Part shown: in pieces, positions 1 through 6,679 of the stretch
How the letters are laid out: each line of letters starts with the position of its first letter
How positions within the stretch are numbered: position 1 is the first letter of the stretch
Source: Streptomyces varsoviensis
GTDB taxonomy: Bacteria > Actinomycetota > Actinomycetes > Streptomycetales > Streptomycetaceae
Assembly: GCF_000718635.1 (NCBI RefSeq)
Contig: NZ_JOBF01000049.1
Coordinates: 1 to 13,700 of the forward strand
DNA: 13,700 nt
Direction: 5' to 3'
Translations under genes and position numbers: made by a program
The notes under the pieces: generated by a model
What the model was told of the DNA's origin: nothing
The model's database searches: none
What the model saw: only the letters and a program-made list of their open reading frames with translations

Positions 1-357
1 GGTTCGGGTGGCGGTGGGGGCGGCCGGGGGGATGGCGGGTTCGGGGTCGTCGAAGGTGGCGGAGGCGGCCAGGGCGGCCTCTTCGAGCAGGCCACGGACG
101 TGCGGGCCGACGGCGCGGTAGTAGATGCGGGTGCCGTCGCGCCGGGACTCGACCAGGCCGGCCGTGCGGAGCTTCGCCAGGTGTTGGGAGACGGCCGCGA
201 CGTGCGCGCCGAGCATCTGGGCGAGGCTGCCGACGGGGAGTTCCTGGCGGCTCAGCGCCCACAGCAGCCGGTACCGCGTCGGGTCGGCCACCGCCTTCAG
301 TACCGCGATCGCCCGGTCGGCCGCGGCGGAGTCCCATGCCTCAACTTGCGTTCCCAT
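1..357 (-). CDS. ArsR/SmtB-family winged-helix repressor (3' end outside window)
   Basis: This is a DNA-binding repressor of the ArsR family; 119 residues are visible and the frame is still open at the left edge. The winged-helix domain spans roughly residues 14-85. It shows the family opening 'ADPTRYRLLWAL' (24-35), a recognition helix around 'HVAAVSQHLAKL' (52-63) and a wing with 'RRDGTRIYY' (72-80). The classical metal site of ArsR/SmtB helix 3 (ELxVCDL type) reads ELPVGSL here, with no cysteine, so arsenite or cadmium sensing through that site is unlikely. His86 lies where helix-5 metal sites begin, but no second His follows in the visible part. The ATG at 357 has no Shine-Dalgarno but has a -10-like hexamer six bases upstream. 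The regulated partner gene probably lies to the left of the window. The family call is secure; the ligand is unknown. Confidence 0.9.
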   Translation of the reverse strand, partial: MGTQVEAWDSAAADRAIAVLKAVADPTRYRLLWALSRQELPVGSLAQMLGAHVAAVSQHLAKLRTAGLVESRRDGTRIYYRAVGPHVRGLLEEAALAASATFDDPEPAIPPAAPTATRT

Positions 358-369
358 GCAAGTATCGTA
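358..369 (-). promoter_or_regulatory. Candidate leaderless promoter of the ArsR gene
   Basis: On the minus strand the sequence reads TACGAT, six bases (ACTTGC), then ATG. A transcript starting seven bases after the hexamer would begin on the start codon, which agrees with the absence of any purine-rich ribosome binding site. No good -35 is visible, since the expected position is CCCCGC. The hexamer and its distance are seen directly; leaderless initiation is inferred. Confidence 0.5.
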
Positions 370-408
370 ACCGGCCGCCGACGGAGGCGGGGGTGGGCGA
401 GGGTGGGT

Positions 409-451
409 GACGGGGTCCCGCCGTTCGGGGGAGTACGGACAGGACCCCGTC
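409..451. terminator. 10-bp inverted repeat between the HATPase and ArsR genes
   Basis: The arms GACGGGGTCC (409-418) and GGACCCCGTC (442-451) are perfectly complementary around a 23-nt loop. The element lies between two minus-strand genes, downstream of the HATPase stop and just upstream of the putative ArsR promoter. It fits a factor-independent terminator without a U-tract that insulates the two genes. An operator role for ArsR is possible but less likely because of the long spacer. Confidence 0.45.
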
Positions 452-507
452 CATTCGGCTCCGGGCGGCGGGGCGTGGGGCGGGTCCGCGGCCCGGAGCG
501 GCTGGGT

Positions 508-579
508 GGGAGCCCGCTGCGCGGGGCTCTCCGAAGTCAAAGAGGGGCACGGCGACTTGCGGGTTCCGCGGGGCCCCGC
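508..579 (-). terminator. GC hairpins just after the HATPase gene
   Basis: A perfect 12-bp palindrome (GCGGGGCCCCGC, 568-579) starts three bases beyond the HATPase stop codon, read on the minus strand. A second hairpin at about 508-532 pairs AGCCC (511-515) with GGGCT (524-528). Neither has a strong U-run. Their position suggests transcription termination of the HATPase gene, but GC-rich DNA yields such structures often, so confidence is modest. Confidence 0.35.
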
Positions 580-582
580 TTT

Positions 583-1089
583 TCAGGCGCGGAACGCGCT
601 CGTCCGCGCGGCCGGCTGCCGCGCCGCGGGCGGTGAGACCTCGAACCAGACCGTACGGCCGCCGCCGTCGCCCTCGGTGCCCCAGCGGTCGGCGATGGCG
701 GCGACCAGGCCGAGCCCGCGGCCCCGCTCCCCGCGGCCGTGCCGGACGTGCGGCACCTTGCGGCCGCCCTGGTCGAGCACGGAGATCCGCAGCGCGGAGG
801 GGGTCGGCAGCAGCAGCACGGTGAAGGTGCCGTCGCGGTTCCCGGAGCGGGTGTGCACGACGGCGTTGCCGGCCAGCTCGCTGACGAGGAGCACGACATC
901 GTCGAGGAGCGGTTCGTACCGGCTGCCGCGCAGGTACTGGGAGATGAAGCGGCGGGCCGCGCCCACGCAGCGCAGTTCGCCGGGGAAGTCCCGGCGTGCG
1001 GCGGTGGGGGGAGTGGCCTCGCGGGCGGGCGCGGGGCGCTCCGGGCGCGGCGTGGAGGTCGCGGGGGGTGGCGGGGACGTGATCATCAT
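583..1089 (-). CDS. HATPase-domain regulatory protein, RsbW/anti-sigma-factor type
   Basis: This is a 168-residue cytosolic protein with a GHKL/HATPase_c_2 fold, the class that includes anti-sigma kinases such as RsbW and SpoIIAB. The N-box is seen at residues 70-80 (SELAGNAVVHT, with Glu71 and Asn75), the G1 box at 104-109 (VLDQGG, Asp106) and the G2 box at 123-128 (GRGLGL). The first 35 residues are Pro/Ala-rich and probably disordered. The start at 1089 has a GGAGA element five bases upstream; a second ATG follows immediately. Streptomyces genomes hold many such orphan ATPases, usually thought to bind sigma factors or STAS proteins. A STAS gene lies divergently 603 nt away, but pairing is unproven. 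The fold is sure; kinase activity and partner are inferred. Confidence 0.9.
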   Translation of the reverse strand: MMITSPPPPATSTPRPERPAPAREATPPTAARRDFPGELRCVGAARRFISQYLRGSRYEPLLDDVVLLVSELAGNAVVHTRSGNRDGTFTVLLLPTPSALRISVLDQGGRKVPHVRHGRGERGRGLGLVAAIADRWGTEGDGGGRTVWFEVSPPAARQPAARTSAFRA

Positions 1090-1692
1090 GTGGTCTCCGT
1101 GCTGGACGCTGCGCGTACGGCCGTCGAACCGCCCGGCGGCGTCCAGCCGTTGAAGGCTCCCGTCCAGCCGGTGAGAGCGGACGCGGGTGGGGGGACGTGC
1201 GTGCTGGGGTCGGCCAGATCCGGCTCGGCGCGGGCGGTGGCCGCTGCCGGTGCGCGGTGCCCCGGGCCGTACGTCGCGCGAGCGGGCCGGCGCCGGGGCG
1301 CGTGCCCCCGCGTGCCCGGCCGCCCCGTCCTGGCGAATGCGCAGCGTGAGATGCCATCAACTCACGGTAGCTCAGGCGTCCTTGCCGGAAGTGGGTTTTT
1401 CGATTGAGCTTGACACGAGAAGGTGATTACGGAGCGTAGCGCTTGGGAAGGTAACGGGGTGCGGCCGTCGGCCGCTGCCGGGCGGGGCGGCCGCGTTCGG
1501 CCCCCGCGTCGGCGAAAGTGCGCGTCCAAGGCTTGTTACCGCTGCCTACGCGCGGTCCGGGACGGTACAAGTGGCCCGTCGCGGGGCATGATGAGGGCAG
1601 AGCGCTTTGGGGCCACCCCGGACCTCGGTGGCGATGCGCGCTGCGACGGTCTGTAACGGGCGGGGAATTACCGGAGCCACCGGGGGAAGGTC
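1090..1692. other. 603-nt gene-free divergent region
   Basis: I see no convincing gene here. The open frames have Arg/Pro/Gly-rich translations typical of GC shadows. A TTGACA hexamer at 1410-1415 has no acceptable -10 at 16-18 nt on the plus strand. A 7-bp inverted repeat (GCGGCCG 1461-1467, CGGCCGC 1488-1494) and an imperfect repeat of AAGGT (1420-1424, 1448-1452) are the only structures noted. Around 1350-1440 the composition is less GC-rich than the flanks, which suggests that promoters for the divergent HATPase and STAS genes lie there. Confidence 0.4.
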
Positions 1693-2079
1693 ATGGGTGT
1701 CGGAGAGACCACTTTTCTATTGCGGGACCGCTGGGCCGGCGGGACGCTGGTCATCGAGTTGTACGGAGAGTTGGACATTTGGTCGACCGTGACCTTGGCC
1801 GGTCACGTTGAGTCACTTCTGGACCGACCCCGCCCGGACGTGGTGGTGGACCTGCGCGAGGTCACCTTCCTGGACGCCAGCGGCCTGCGCATGCTGGTGC
1901 GCGTCAAGCGTCAAGTCGCCGACAAGGGCGGCGTGTTGCGGATCGTACGGCCCTGCCCCAGGGTCTGGCGCGTCCTGCGCCTCACCCGCCTCGACCGCGC
2001 CTTCACCGTGCTGGACGGCCTGCCCGCGGCGCTGGAGCGGCCCGCCGAGCACCGGGGCGGGCATGGGGTGTCCGCTTAG
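1693..2079 (+). CDS. STAS-domain protein, anti-sigma factor antagonist type
   Basis: This 128-residue single-domain STAS protein is of the SpoIIAA/RsbV type, whose members bind and release HATPase anti-sigma factors and are switched by phosphorylation. The domain fills residues 6-110. The phosphorylatable serine motif is present as 'FLDASGLRMLV' (59-69), with Ser63 in the family position. A 'GELDIW' strand-turn (25-30) matches the conserved first half. The ATG is preceded by a strong GGGGGAAGG ribosome binding site with a short spacer. The first codons are less GC-rich than average. The neighbour across the divergent region is an HATPase protein, a possible partner. Both families occur in many orphan copies in streptomycetes, so partner assignment is inference; the domain call is secure. 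Confidence 0.92.
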   Translation: MGVGETTFLLRDRWAGGTLVIELYGELDIWSTVTLAGHVESLLDRPRPDVVVDLREVTFLDASGLRMLVRVKRQVADKGGVLRIVRPCPRVWRVLRLTRLDRAFTVLDGLPAALERPAEHRGGHGVSA

Positions 2080-2160
2080 CCTCGCGATATAGGGCCTCGA
2101 TGGGGAGCCCCGGTCTATTGACGGGGCGTCAGGCGCGGTGGGTCGCGCGCGACATGGGAA

Positions 2161-2223
2161 AGCGGTCTTCCCCGGACGCTTGGGGACCACGGGGGAGGCC
2201 CCCATCTCCCAGGGAAGACCGCT
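2161..2223. terminator. Composite hairpin between convergent STAS and lyase genes
   Basis: The outer arms AGCGGTCTTCCC (2161-2172) and GGGAAGACCGCT (2212-2223) pair perfectly over 12 bp. The 39-nt interior holds its own hairpin, GGGGG (2191-2195) with CCCCC (2199-2203), flanked by GGGA (2183-2186) and TCCC (2207-2210). It sits between two convergent genes and can fold in either transcript, so it is probably a bidirectional terminator. There is no U-tract. The layered structure is more elaborate than a plain terminator needs. Confidence 0.6.
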
Positions 2224-2360
2224 GGCGAATGGGCACGGAGCCGGCGACCGCGAGCAGAACGCGCGATGCCGGGACCGGGCAACGTCACCCTAGGGCGACA
2301 GTCCGAACGCGAACAGTCAGGCTTCGGCCATGTATTGGTGGCGGGGCTGGAATGCTGCGT

Positions 2361-3305
2361 TTACCGGGGATCACACGAGGAGGCGATCGCCGCCGCCGCG
2401 GCCAGAATCCGGCGGGCCTCCTCGACGTGCAGGTTCTCCACCATCCGGCCGTCGACGGTCGCGACGCCGCGCCCTTCCCGGGCGGCCTCCTCGAACGCCC
2501 CGATGATCCGTCGCGCGTGGTCGGCCTGGGCGTCGGACGGCGCGAAGACGCGGTTGCAGGGATCGATCTGGGAGGGGTGGATGAGGGTCTTGCCGTCGAA
2601 GCCGAACTGCCGGGCCTGTACGCACTCGGCCTCGAACCCTTCGAGGTCGCGCACGTCGTTGTGGACCCCGTCCAGGATCGCCCGGCCGGTCTCGCGGGCG
2701 GCGAGCAGGGCCAGGGAGAGCGCGGCCAGCAGGGGCGCACGGCCGGGCACGTGCTCGGCGTGGAGCTCCTTGGCCAGGTCGTTGGTGCCCAGGACGAGCA
2801 CGGTCAGCCGTTCGCCGGCGGTGGCCACCGTACGGGCGTCCAGCAGGGCGCGCGGGGTCTCCAGCATGGCCCAGACGGCGGTGTGGTCGGGGGCGCCGGC
2901 CGCTTCGAGGGCGCGTTCCACGTCCTGTACGGTCTCGGCCGAGTCCACCTTGGGGACGACGACCGCGTCCGGGCCGGCCGCGGCGGCGGCCCGCAGATCG
3001 TCGGCGTGCCAGGGGGTGCCGGGGCCGTTGACCCGGATCGTCACCTCGCGCCGCCCGTACCCGCCCGAGGCGGCCGCCGCCGCGACCCGCTCGCGCGCCG
3101 CGGCCTTCGCGTCCGGCGCGACGGCGTCCTCCAGATCGAGGATGAGCGCGTCGGCGGGGAGGGTCTTGGCCTTCTCCAGGGCGCGCTCATTGGCGCCCGG
3201 CATGTAGAGCACGGAGCGCCGGGGGCGGGGGAGGCCGTCCGGGTACGGGGCGGGGTTCGGGGGCGAGGCCGGGCTCGCGGTCGGGTGCGGGTCGGAGACG
3301 GACAC
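2361..3305 (-). CDS. HpcH/HpaI aldolase/citrate lyase (CitE-like) family protein
   Basis: This 314-residue Mg-dependent TIM-barrel enzyme acts on acyl-CoA or hydroxy-acid substrates; relatives are citrate lyase beta subunit, malyl-CoA and citramalyl-CoA lyases and thioesterases. The pattern is clear: RRSVLYMPG (29-37), LILDLEDAV (54-62), the substrate arginine in IRVNG (Arg91), the metal ligand Glu149 in MLETP, Asp176 in GTNDLAKEL, and FDGKTLIHPSQID (236-248). Residues 1-28 form a Pro-rich, probably disordered extension. No CitD or CitF gene is nearby, so this is a stand-alone CitE-like enzyme, not part of a citrate lyase complex. The start is GTG at 3305 with AGGAG five bases upstream; the stop is TAA. 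It follows the hydrolase gene by 127 nt on the same strand and may share its transcript. The exact substrate cannot be read from the sequence. Confidence 0.9.
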   Translation of the reverse strand: MSVSDPHPTASPASPPNPAPYPDGLPRPRRSVLYMPGANERALEKAKTLPADALILDLEDAVAPDAKAAARERVAAAAASGGYGRREVTIRVNGPGTPWHADDLRAAAAAGPDAVVVPKVDSAETVQDVERALEAAGAPDHTAVWAMLETPRALLDARTVATAGERLTVLVLGTNDLAKELHAEHVPGRAPLLAALSLALLAARETGRAILDGVHNDVRDLEGFEAECVQARQFGFDGKTLIHPSQIDPCNRVFAPSDAQADHARRIIGAFEEAAREGRGVATVDGRMVENLHVEEARRILAAAAAIASSCDPR

Positions 3306-3432
3306 GGGGGCTCCTGGTTCTGCGGCGGCTGGGCGTTCCGCATCTTGCCCTGCCCCCTGCCTGTCGCCGAGAGGCGCCCCGCCTCGGCCCCCCTCCGCCC
3401 CCGCTCCGCGGCTGCCGGCCCGTATGCCGCCG

Positions 3433-4323
3433 TCAGCGCTTCAGCAGCTCCAGGAGGGCGCCCGCGACCGTGTCCGGGCCCTCCTCCGCCATGAAGTGGC
3501 CACAGGAGACGGTGGCGTGGTGCAGGTCGGGCGCCCAGGCGCGCCACACCGCGGCCGCGTCGTAGCCGAGGGCCGCGCCCCAGTCCTGCTGGAGGACGGT
3601 GACCGGCATCCGCAGCGTGTTCCCCGCGTCGAGGTCGGCCCGGTCGTGGTCGACGTCGATGCCGGCGGAGGCGCGGTAGTCGGCGACGATCGAGGGCACG
3701 GCGTCGCGGGAGGCGGCGAGGTAGGCGGCGCGCACGTCGGCGGGGATCGCCTCCGGGTCGCGGGTCCAGACGTCGAGGAAGTGGCCGAAGAACGCGTCCG
3801 GGCTGCCGCTGATCAACTGCTCGGGCAGGCCGGGCGGCTGGGCCATCAGGTAGAGGTGGAAGCCGACGGCCGCGCTCGTGCCGTGCAGCACGTCCCACAT
3901 GTCCAGGGTCGGGAGCACGTCGAGCGCCGCGAGGTGGGTGATGGCGTCGGGGTGGTCGAGCCCGGCCCGTACGGCGACCAGGGCGCCCCGGTCGTGACCG
4001 GCGAGCGCGAAGCGCTCGTGGCCCAGCGCCCGGGCCAGCGCCACGATGTCGGCGGCCATCGTGCGCTTGGCGTACGCGGTGCCGTCCGGGTCGGCGGGCT
4101 TGTCGCTGTCGCCGTAGCCGCGCAGGTCGGGACAGATGACCGTGTGGGACTCGGCGAGGCGGGCGGCGACGTGCCGCCACATCAGGTGCGTCTGCGGGAA
4201 GCCGTGCAGCAGCACGATGGGCGAGCCGGAGCCGCCGACGGCGGCCTGGAGGGCGACGCCCTCGGCGACGGGGACGCGCCGCTGCTCGAAGCCGGGGATG
4301 GTGGGGTAAGCGGTCGTGCTCAT
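3433..4323 (-). CDS. Alpha/beta hydrolase, fluoroacetate dehalogenase/epoxide hydrolase-like
   Basis: This 296-residue cytosolic alpha/beta hydrolase has an aspartate nucleophile. The core reads HGFPQT (40-45, oxyanion region), DLRGYGDSDKP (66-76), the nucleophile in GHDRGA (Asp111, followed by Arg112), the acid in ALDVLPT (Asp135) and the catalytic base in CGHFMAEE (His276). Spacing and wording follow fluoroacetate dehalogenases closely, including YAKRTMAADIVAL (84-96) and AQPPGLPEQLI (161-171). In the cap, the halide-pocket pair His-Trp known from that enzyme appears as His156-Leu157, so the tryptophan is missing. That argues for an epoxide or ester substrate, or another halo-acid, instead of fluoroacetate. 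The ATG at 4323 has GAAAGG at a longish spacing. The gene is divergent from the SARP gene and upstream of the CitE-like gene. The fold and triad are sure; the substrate is unknown. Confidence 0.9.
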   Translation of the reverse strand: MSTTAYPTIPGFEQRRVPVAEGVALQAAVGGSGSPIVLLHGFPQTHLMWRHVAARLAESHTVICPDLRGYGDSDKPADPDGTAYAKRTMAADIVALARALGHERFALAGHDRGALVAVRAGLDHPDAITHLAALDVLPTLDMWDVLHGTSAAVGFHLYLMAQPPGLPEQLISGSPDAFFGHFLDVWTRDPEAIPADVRAAYLAASRDAVPSIVADYRASAGIDVDHDRADLDAGNTLRMPVTVLQQDWGAALGYDAAAVWRAWAPDLHHATVSCGHFMAEEGPDTVAGALLELLKR

Positions 4324-4420
4324 GGGGCGGGCCTTTCGTCGGCGGGAAGAGTGAGGCGACCGGGCCGAGGATGCCGCGGGGGCCTCGGCGGCCGTGGGGG
4401 GCGGTGCCGGAATCCAGCCT

Positions 4421-4463
4421 GCCGGTCGCCGGTCAGCACCTGATCAGCGCGTACGGTGAGGTC
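4421..4463 (+). promoter_or_regulatory. Candidate SARP promoter with phased direct repeats
   Basis: A -10-like TACGGT (4452-4457) lies exactly six bases before the ATG at 4464. Upstream, GGTCAGC (4431-4437) and GATCAGC (4442-4448) match at six of seven bases and are separated by four bases, an 11-bp period. A tandem GCCGGTC pair lies at 4421-4434. SARP proteins are known to bind heptamer direct repeats with 11-bp periodicity near promoters, so this may be an autoregulatory or divergent operator. The distance to the -10 (three bases) is shorter than is usual for SARP-activated promoters. Confidence 0.4.
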
Positions 4464-6476
4464 ATGGAGCGGGTGACGTTCGGGGTGCTCGGCCCGCTGG
4501 TGGCCGAGGGCGACGGCCGCGTACTCGCGCTCAAGGGCCCGCGGCACCGCGCCGTCCTGGCCCGGCTGCTGGTGGCCCGCCGCCGCGTCGTACCGGCCGG
4601 CCGGCTGGTGGCGGACCTGTGGGAGGAGCCCCCGGACGGCGCGCTCGGGGCCGTGCAGACCTTCGTCGGCGCGCTGCGCCGCGCCCTGGAACCCGACCGG
4701 CCGCCGCGCGCCCCGGCCCGGCTGCTGGTCACCGAGGGTCCCGGGTACGCGCTGCGGCCGGAGCCGGACGCGGTGGACGCCTGGCGGTTCGAGGCGGCCG
4801 TCGCCGAGGCGGAGCGGCTGCCGACCGCCGCCGCCCGCGCCCGGCTCGAAGAGGCGCTGGACCTGTGGCGCGGCCCCGCCTACGCGGACTTCGCGGCGGA
4901 GGACTGGGCGCGCGGCGAACGCTCCCGCCTGACGGAACTGCGGCTGCGCGCCGTGGAGCGGCGGGCGCGGGCCGTGCTCGACCTCGGGCTCGCCGCCGAG
5001 GCCGTCCCCGACCTGGACGCCCACCTGGCCGAACAGCCCTGGCGCGAGGACGCCTGGGGGCTGCTGGCGCTGGCGCTGTACCGGTCCGGCCGGCAGGGCG
5101 ACGCGCTCGCCGCGCTCCGCCGGGCGCGGACCGCGCTCGCCGCCGAACTGGGCCTGGACCCGGGCCCCGAGCTGCGCCGCCTGGAGCGCGACATCCTCCA
5201 CCAGGACCCCCGGCTGGACCCGCCGCGCGAGCCGTCGTCGGCGGCGGCCAGGCTGTGGACCGAGGCGGCCTCGGCGTACGACCGTACGGTGGGCGACGGC
5301 GCGCGGGCGCGGCTGGAGGCCACGGTCGCGCTGATCCGGAGCCTGGCGGTGACGGGCGGCGGCGGGCTGGAGGCGGCCCGGCGGCACCGCATGGAGGCGG
5401 TGGCGGCGGCGGAGGAGTACGGCGACCCGGAGCTGACCGCGCGGGTGATCGGCGCGTACGACGTCCCGGCGATCTGGACCCGCGCCGACGACCCGGAGCA
5501 GGCGCGGCGGCTCGTCGAGGCGGCCGTACGCACCCTCGCCGCGCTGCCGGAGGGCGCGCACGACGCGGCGCGCGCCCGGCTCCTCGCCACGATCGCGCTG
5601 GAGTCGCGCGGCACCCGCTCCCCGCGCGGCCCCCGCGCCGCCCGCGAGGCCGAACGCCTCGCCCGCCGCCTCGACGACCCGGCGCTGCTGGCCTTCGCCC
5701 TCAACGGCCGCTTCATGCAGTCCTGCGTCCGGGCCGGGCTCGCCCCGGAGCGGGACGCCATCGGCGCCGAACTCCTCGCGCTCGCCACGCGCCACAACCT
5801 GGTCACGTACGAGGTGCTCGGGCACCTGATCCGGCTCCAGGCGCGCGGCGCGCTCGGCGACTTCCCCGCCGCCGACGCGCACGCGGCGGCCATCGACCGC
5901 CTCTCGGAACGGCACGAACTGCCGCTCGCGGGCGTCTTCACGCAGTGGTACCGCGCGATGCGGCCGACGGGGGAGGAGGACACCTCCGAAGAGGCCGGGT
6001 CCGAGGCCGCCTTCCGCGCCGCCGCCGCGCGGCTCGACGGCGCGGGCATGCCCGGCCTGGAGCGCGGCCTCCTCCCGCTCGCCCTGCTCGGGACGCGGTT
6101 GCGGAGGTGGGCGCGCTCCTCACCAGCGGGGAGGGTGGGAGCGGAGCTGCCCGCGGTCGACCTGGACGAGGAGTGGGGCCCGTACCGCCCATGGGCCGAG
6201 GCGCTGGCGCCGGCGTCGACGGCGGAGGCGGGGGCCGCGGCACCGGCGCTCCGGGCCCTCCCCGAGCCGCCCGCCGACCTGCTGTACGAAGCCCTCTGCT
6301 GCGTGGAGGCCGTCGCCGCCCTCGCCACGGGCGACCGCCCCACCCTCGTACGCGCCCGGGCCCGCCTGCTCCCCGCCGCCGCCGAACGGGCGGGCGCGGG
6401 CAGCGGCCTCCTCGACTTCGGGCCGGTACGGGACTACCTCGACGGCATCGACGCCGTGTTGGGCGATTCGCCCTAG
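4464..6476 (+). CDS. SARP/AfsR-type transcriptional regulator (wHTH + BTAD + TPR-like region)
   Basis: This is a 670-residue regulator. Residues 1-98 form the OmpR-like winged helix of SARPs (MERVTFGVLGPL at the start, KGPRHRAVLARLL at 24-36, EGPGYAL at 91-97). Residues 101-250 are the bacterial transcriptional activation domain (DAWRFE 105-110, LWRGPAYADF 134-143, RLTELRLRAVERR 155-167, the LGLDPGPELRRLERDIL end at 229-245). After it I see no Walker A P-loop, so the NB-ARC ATPase of AfsR is absent. Residues 260-660 are Ala/Arg/Leu-rich helical repeats resembling TPRs. An in-frame ATG exists at 4371, but the family N-terminus begins at 4464, where a -10-like hexamer and a weak GGTGAGG (spacing two) sit. 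The gene is divergent from the hydrolase-lyase pair. SARPs usually activate secondary metabolism; no biosynthetic cluster is visible here, so the target is unknown. Confidence 0.9.
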   Translation: MERVTFGVLGPLVAEGDGRVLALKGPRHRAVLARLLVARRRVVPAGRLVADLWEEPPDGALGAVQTFVGALRRALEPDRPPRAPARLLVTEGPGYALRPEPDAVDAWRFEAAVAEAERLPTAAARARLEEALDLWRGPAYADFAAEDWARGERSRLTELRLRAVERRARAVLDLGLAAEAVPDLDAHLAEQPWREDAWGLLALALYRSGRQGDALAALRRARTALAAELGLDPGPELRRLERDILHQDPRLDPPREPSSAAARLWTEAASAYDRTVGDGARARLEATVALIRSLAVTGGGGLEAARRHRMEAVAAAEEYGDPELTARVIGAYDVPAIWTRADDPEQARRLVEAAVRTLAALPEGAHDAARARLLATIALESRGTRSPRGPRAAREAERLARRLDDPALLAFALNGRFMQSCVRAGLAPERDAIGAELLALATRHNLVTYEVLGHLIRLQARGALGDFPAADAHAAAIDRLSERHELPLAGVFTQWYRAMRPTGEEDTSEEAGSEAAFRAAAARLDGAGMPGLERGLLPLALLGTRLRRWARSSPAGRVGAELPAVDLDEEWGPYRPWAEALAPASTAEAGAAAPALRALPEPPADLLYEALCCVEAVAALATGDRPTLVRARARLLPAAAERAGAGSGLLDFGPVRDYLDGIDAVLGDSP

Positions 6477-6606
6477 CCGCCGACCCAGACCGGTGCGTAC
6501 GGCGCCGGGCTCGGCCCCACCAGCGCGGCGTCGGCAGCGAACGGGCAGCACCCCTCGGCGGCGTGCGGGGCGGTGCTCCGGGCGCACGGTTCCCCGCGGG
6601 TTACGA

Positions 6607-6660
6607 GGCCCGGCGTCCGTAAAACTGCTTCTTCTTCGAGAACGGACGGAGAGCCGGGCC
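6607..6660. terminator. Bidirectional hairpin between convergent SARP and PadR genes
   Basis: Two stacked arm pairs are visible: GGCCCGG (6607-6613) with CCGGGCC (6654-6660), and GTCCGT (6615-6620) with ACGGAC (6642-6647). They are joined by small asymmetric bulges around a 21-nt loop that is less GC-rich. The hairpin lies 20 nt beyond the PadR stop and 130 nt beyond the SARP stop, between convergent genes, so it probably ends both transcripts. Confidence 0.6.
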
Positions 6661-6679
6661 GCCCGCCGCACCGCCCCCC

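Noticed and set aside
341..1360. Pro/Arg-rich open frame overlapping the HATPase gene in another frame
   Set aside because: It begins at a TTG, has no motifs, and overlaps a gene with intact HATPase boxes.
1410..1415. TTGACA as a -35 for the STAS gene
   Set aside because: No -10-like hexamer at 16-18 nt; the candidate TAGCGC is 21 nt away, and the STAS start is nearly 280 nt downstream.
4320..5915. Long open frame of 531 residues antisense to the SARP gene
   Set aside because: Translation is Arg/Gly/Pro-rich low complexity with no domain, as expected opposite a high-GC3 gene; the plus-strand frame has clear SARP motifs.
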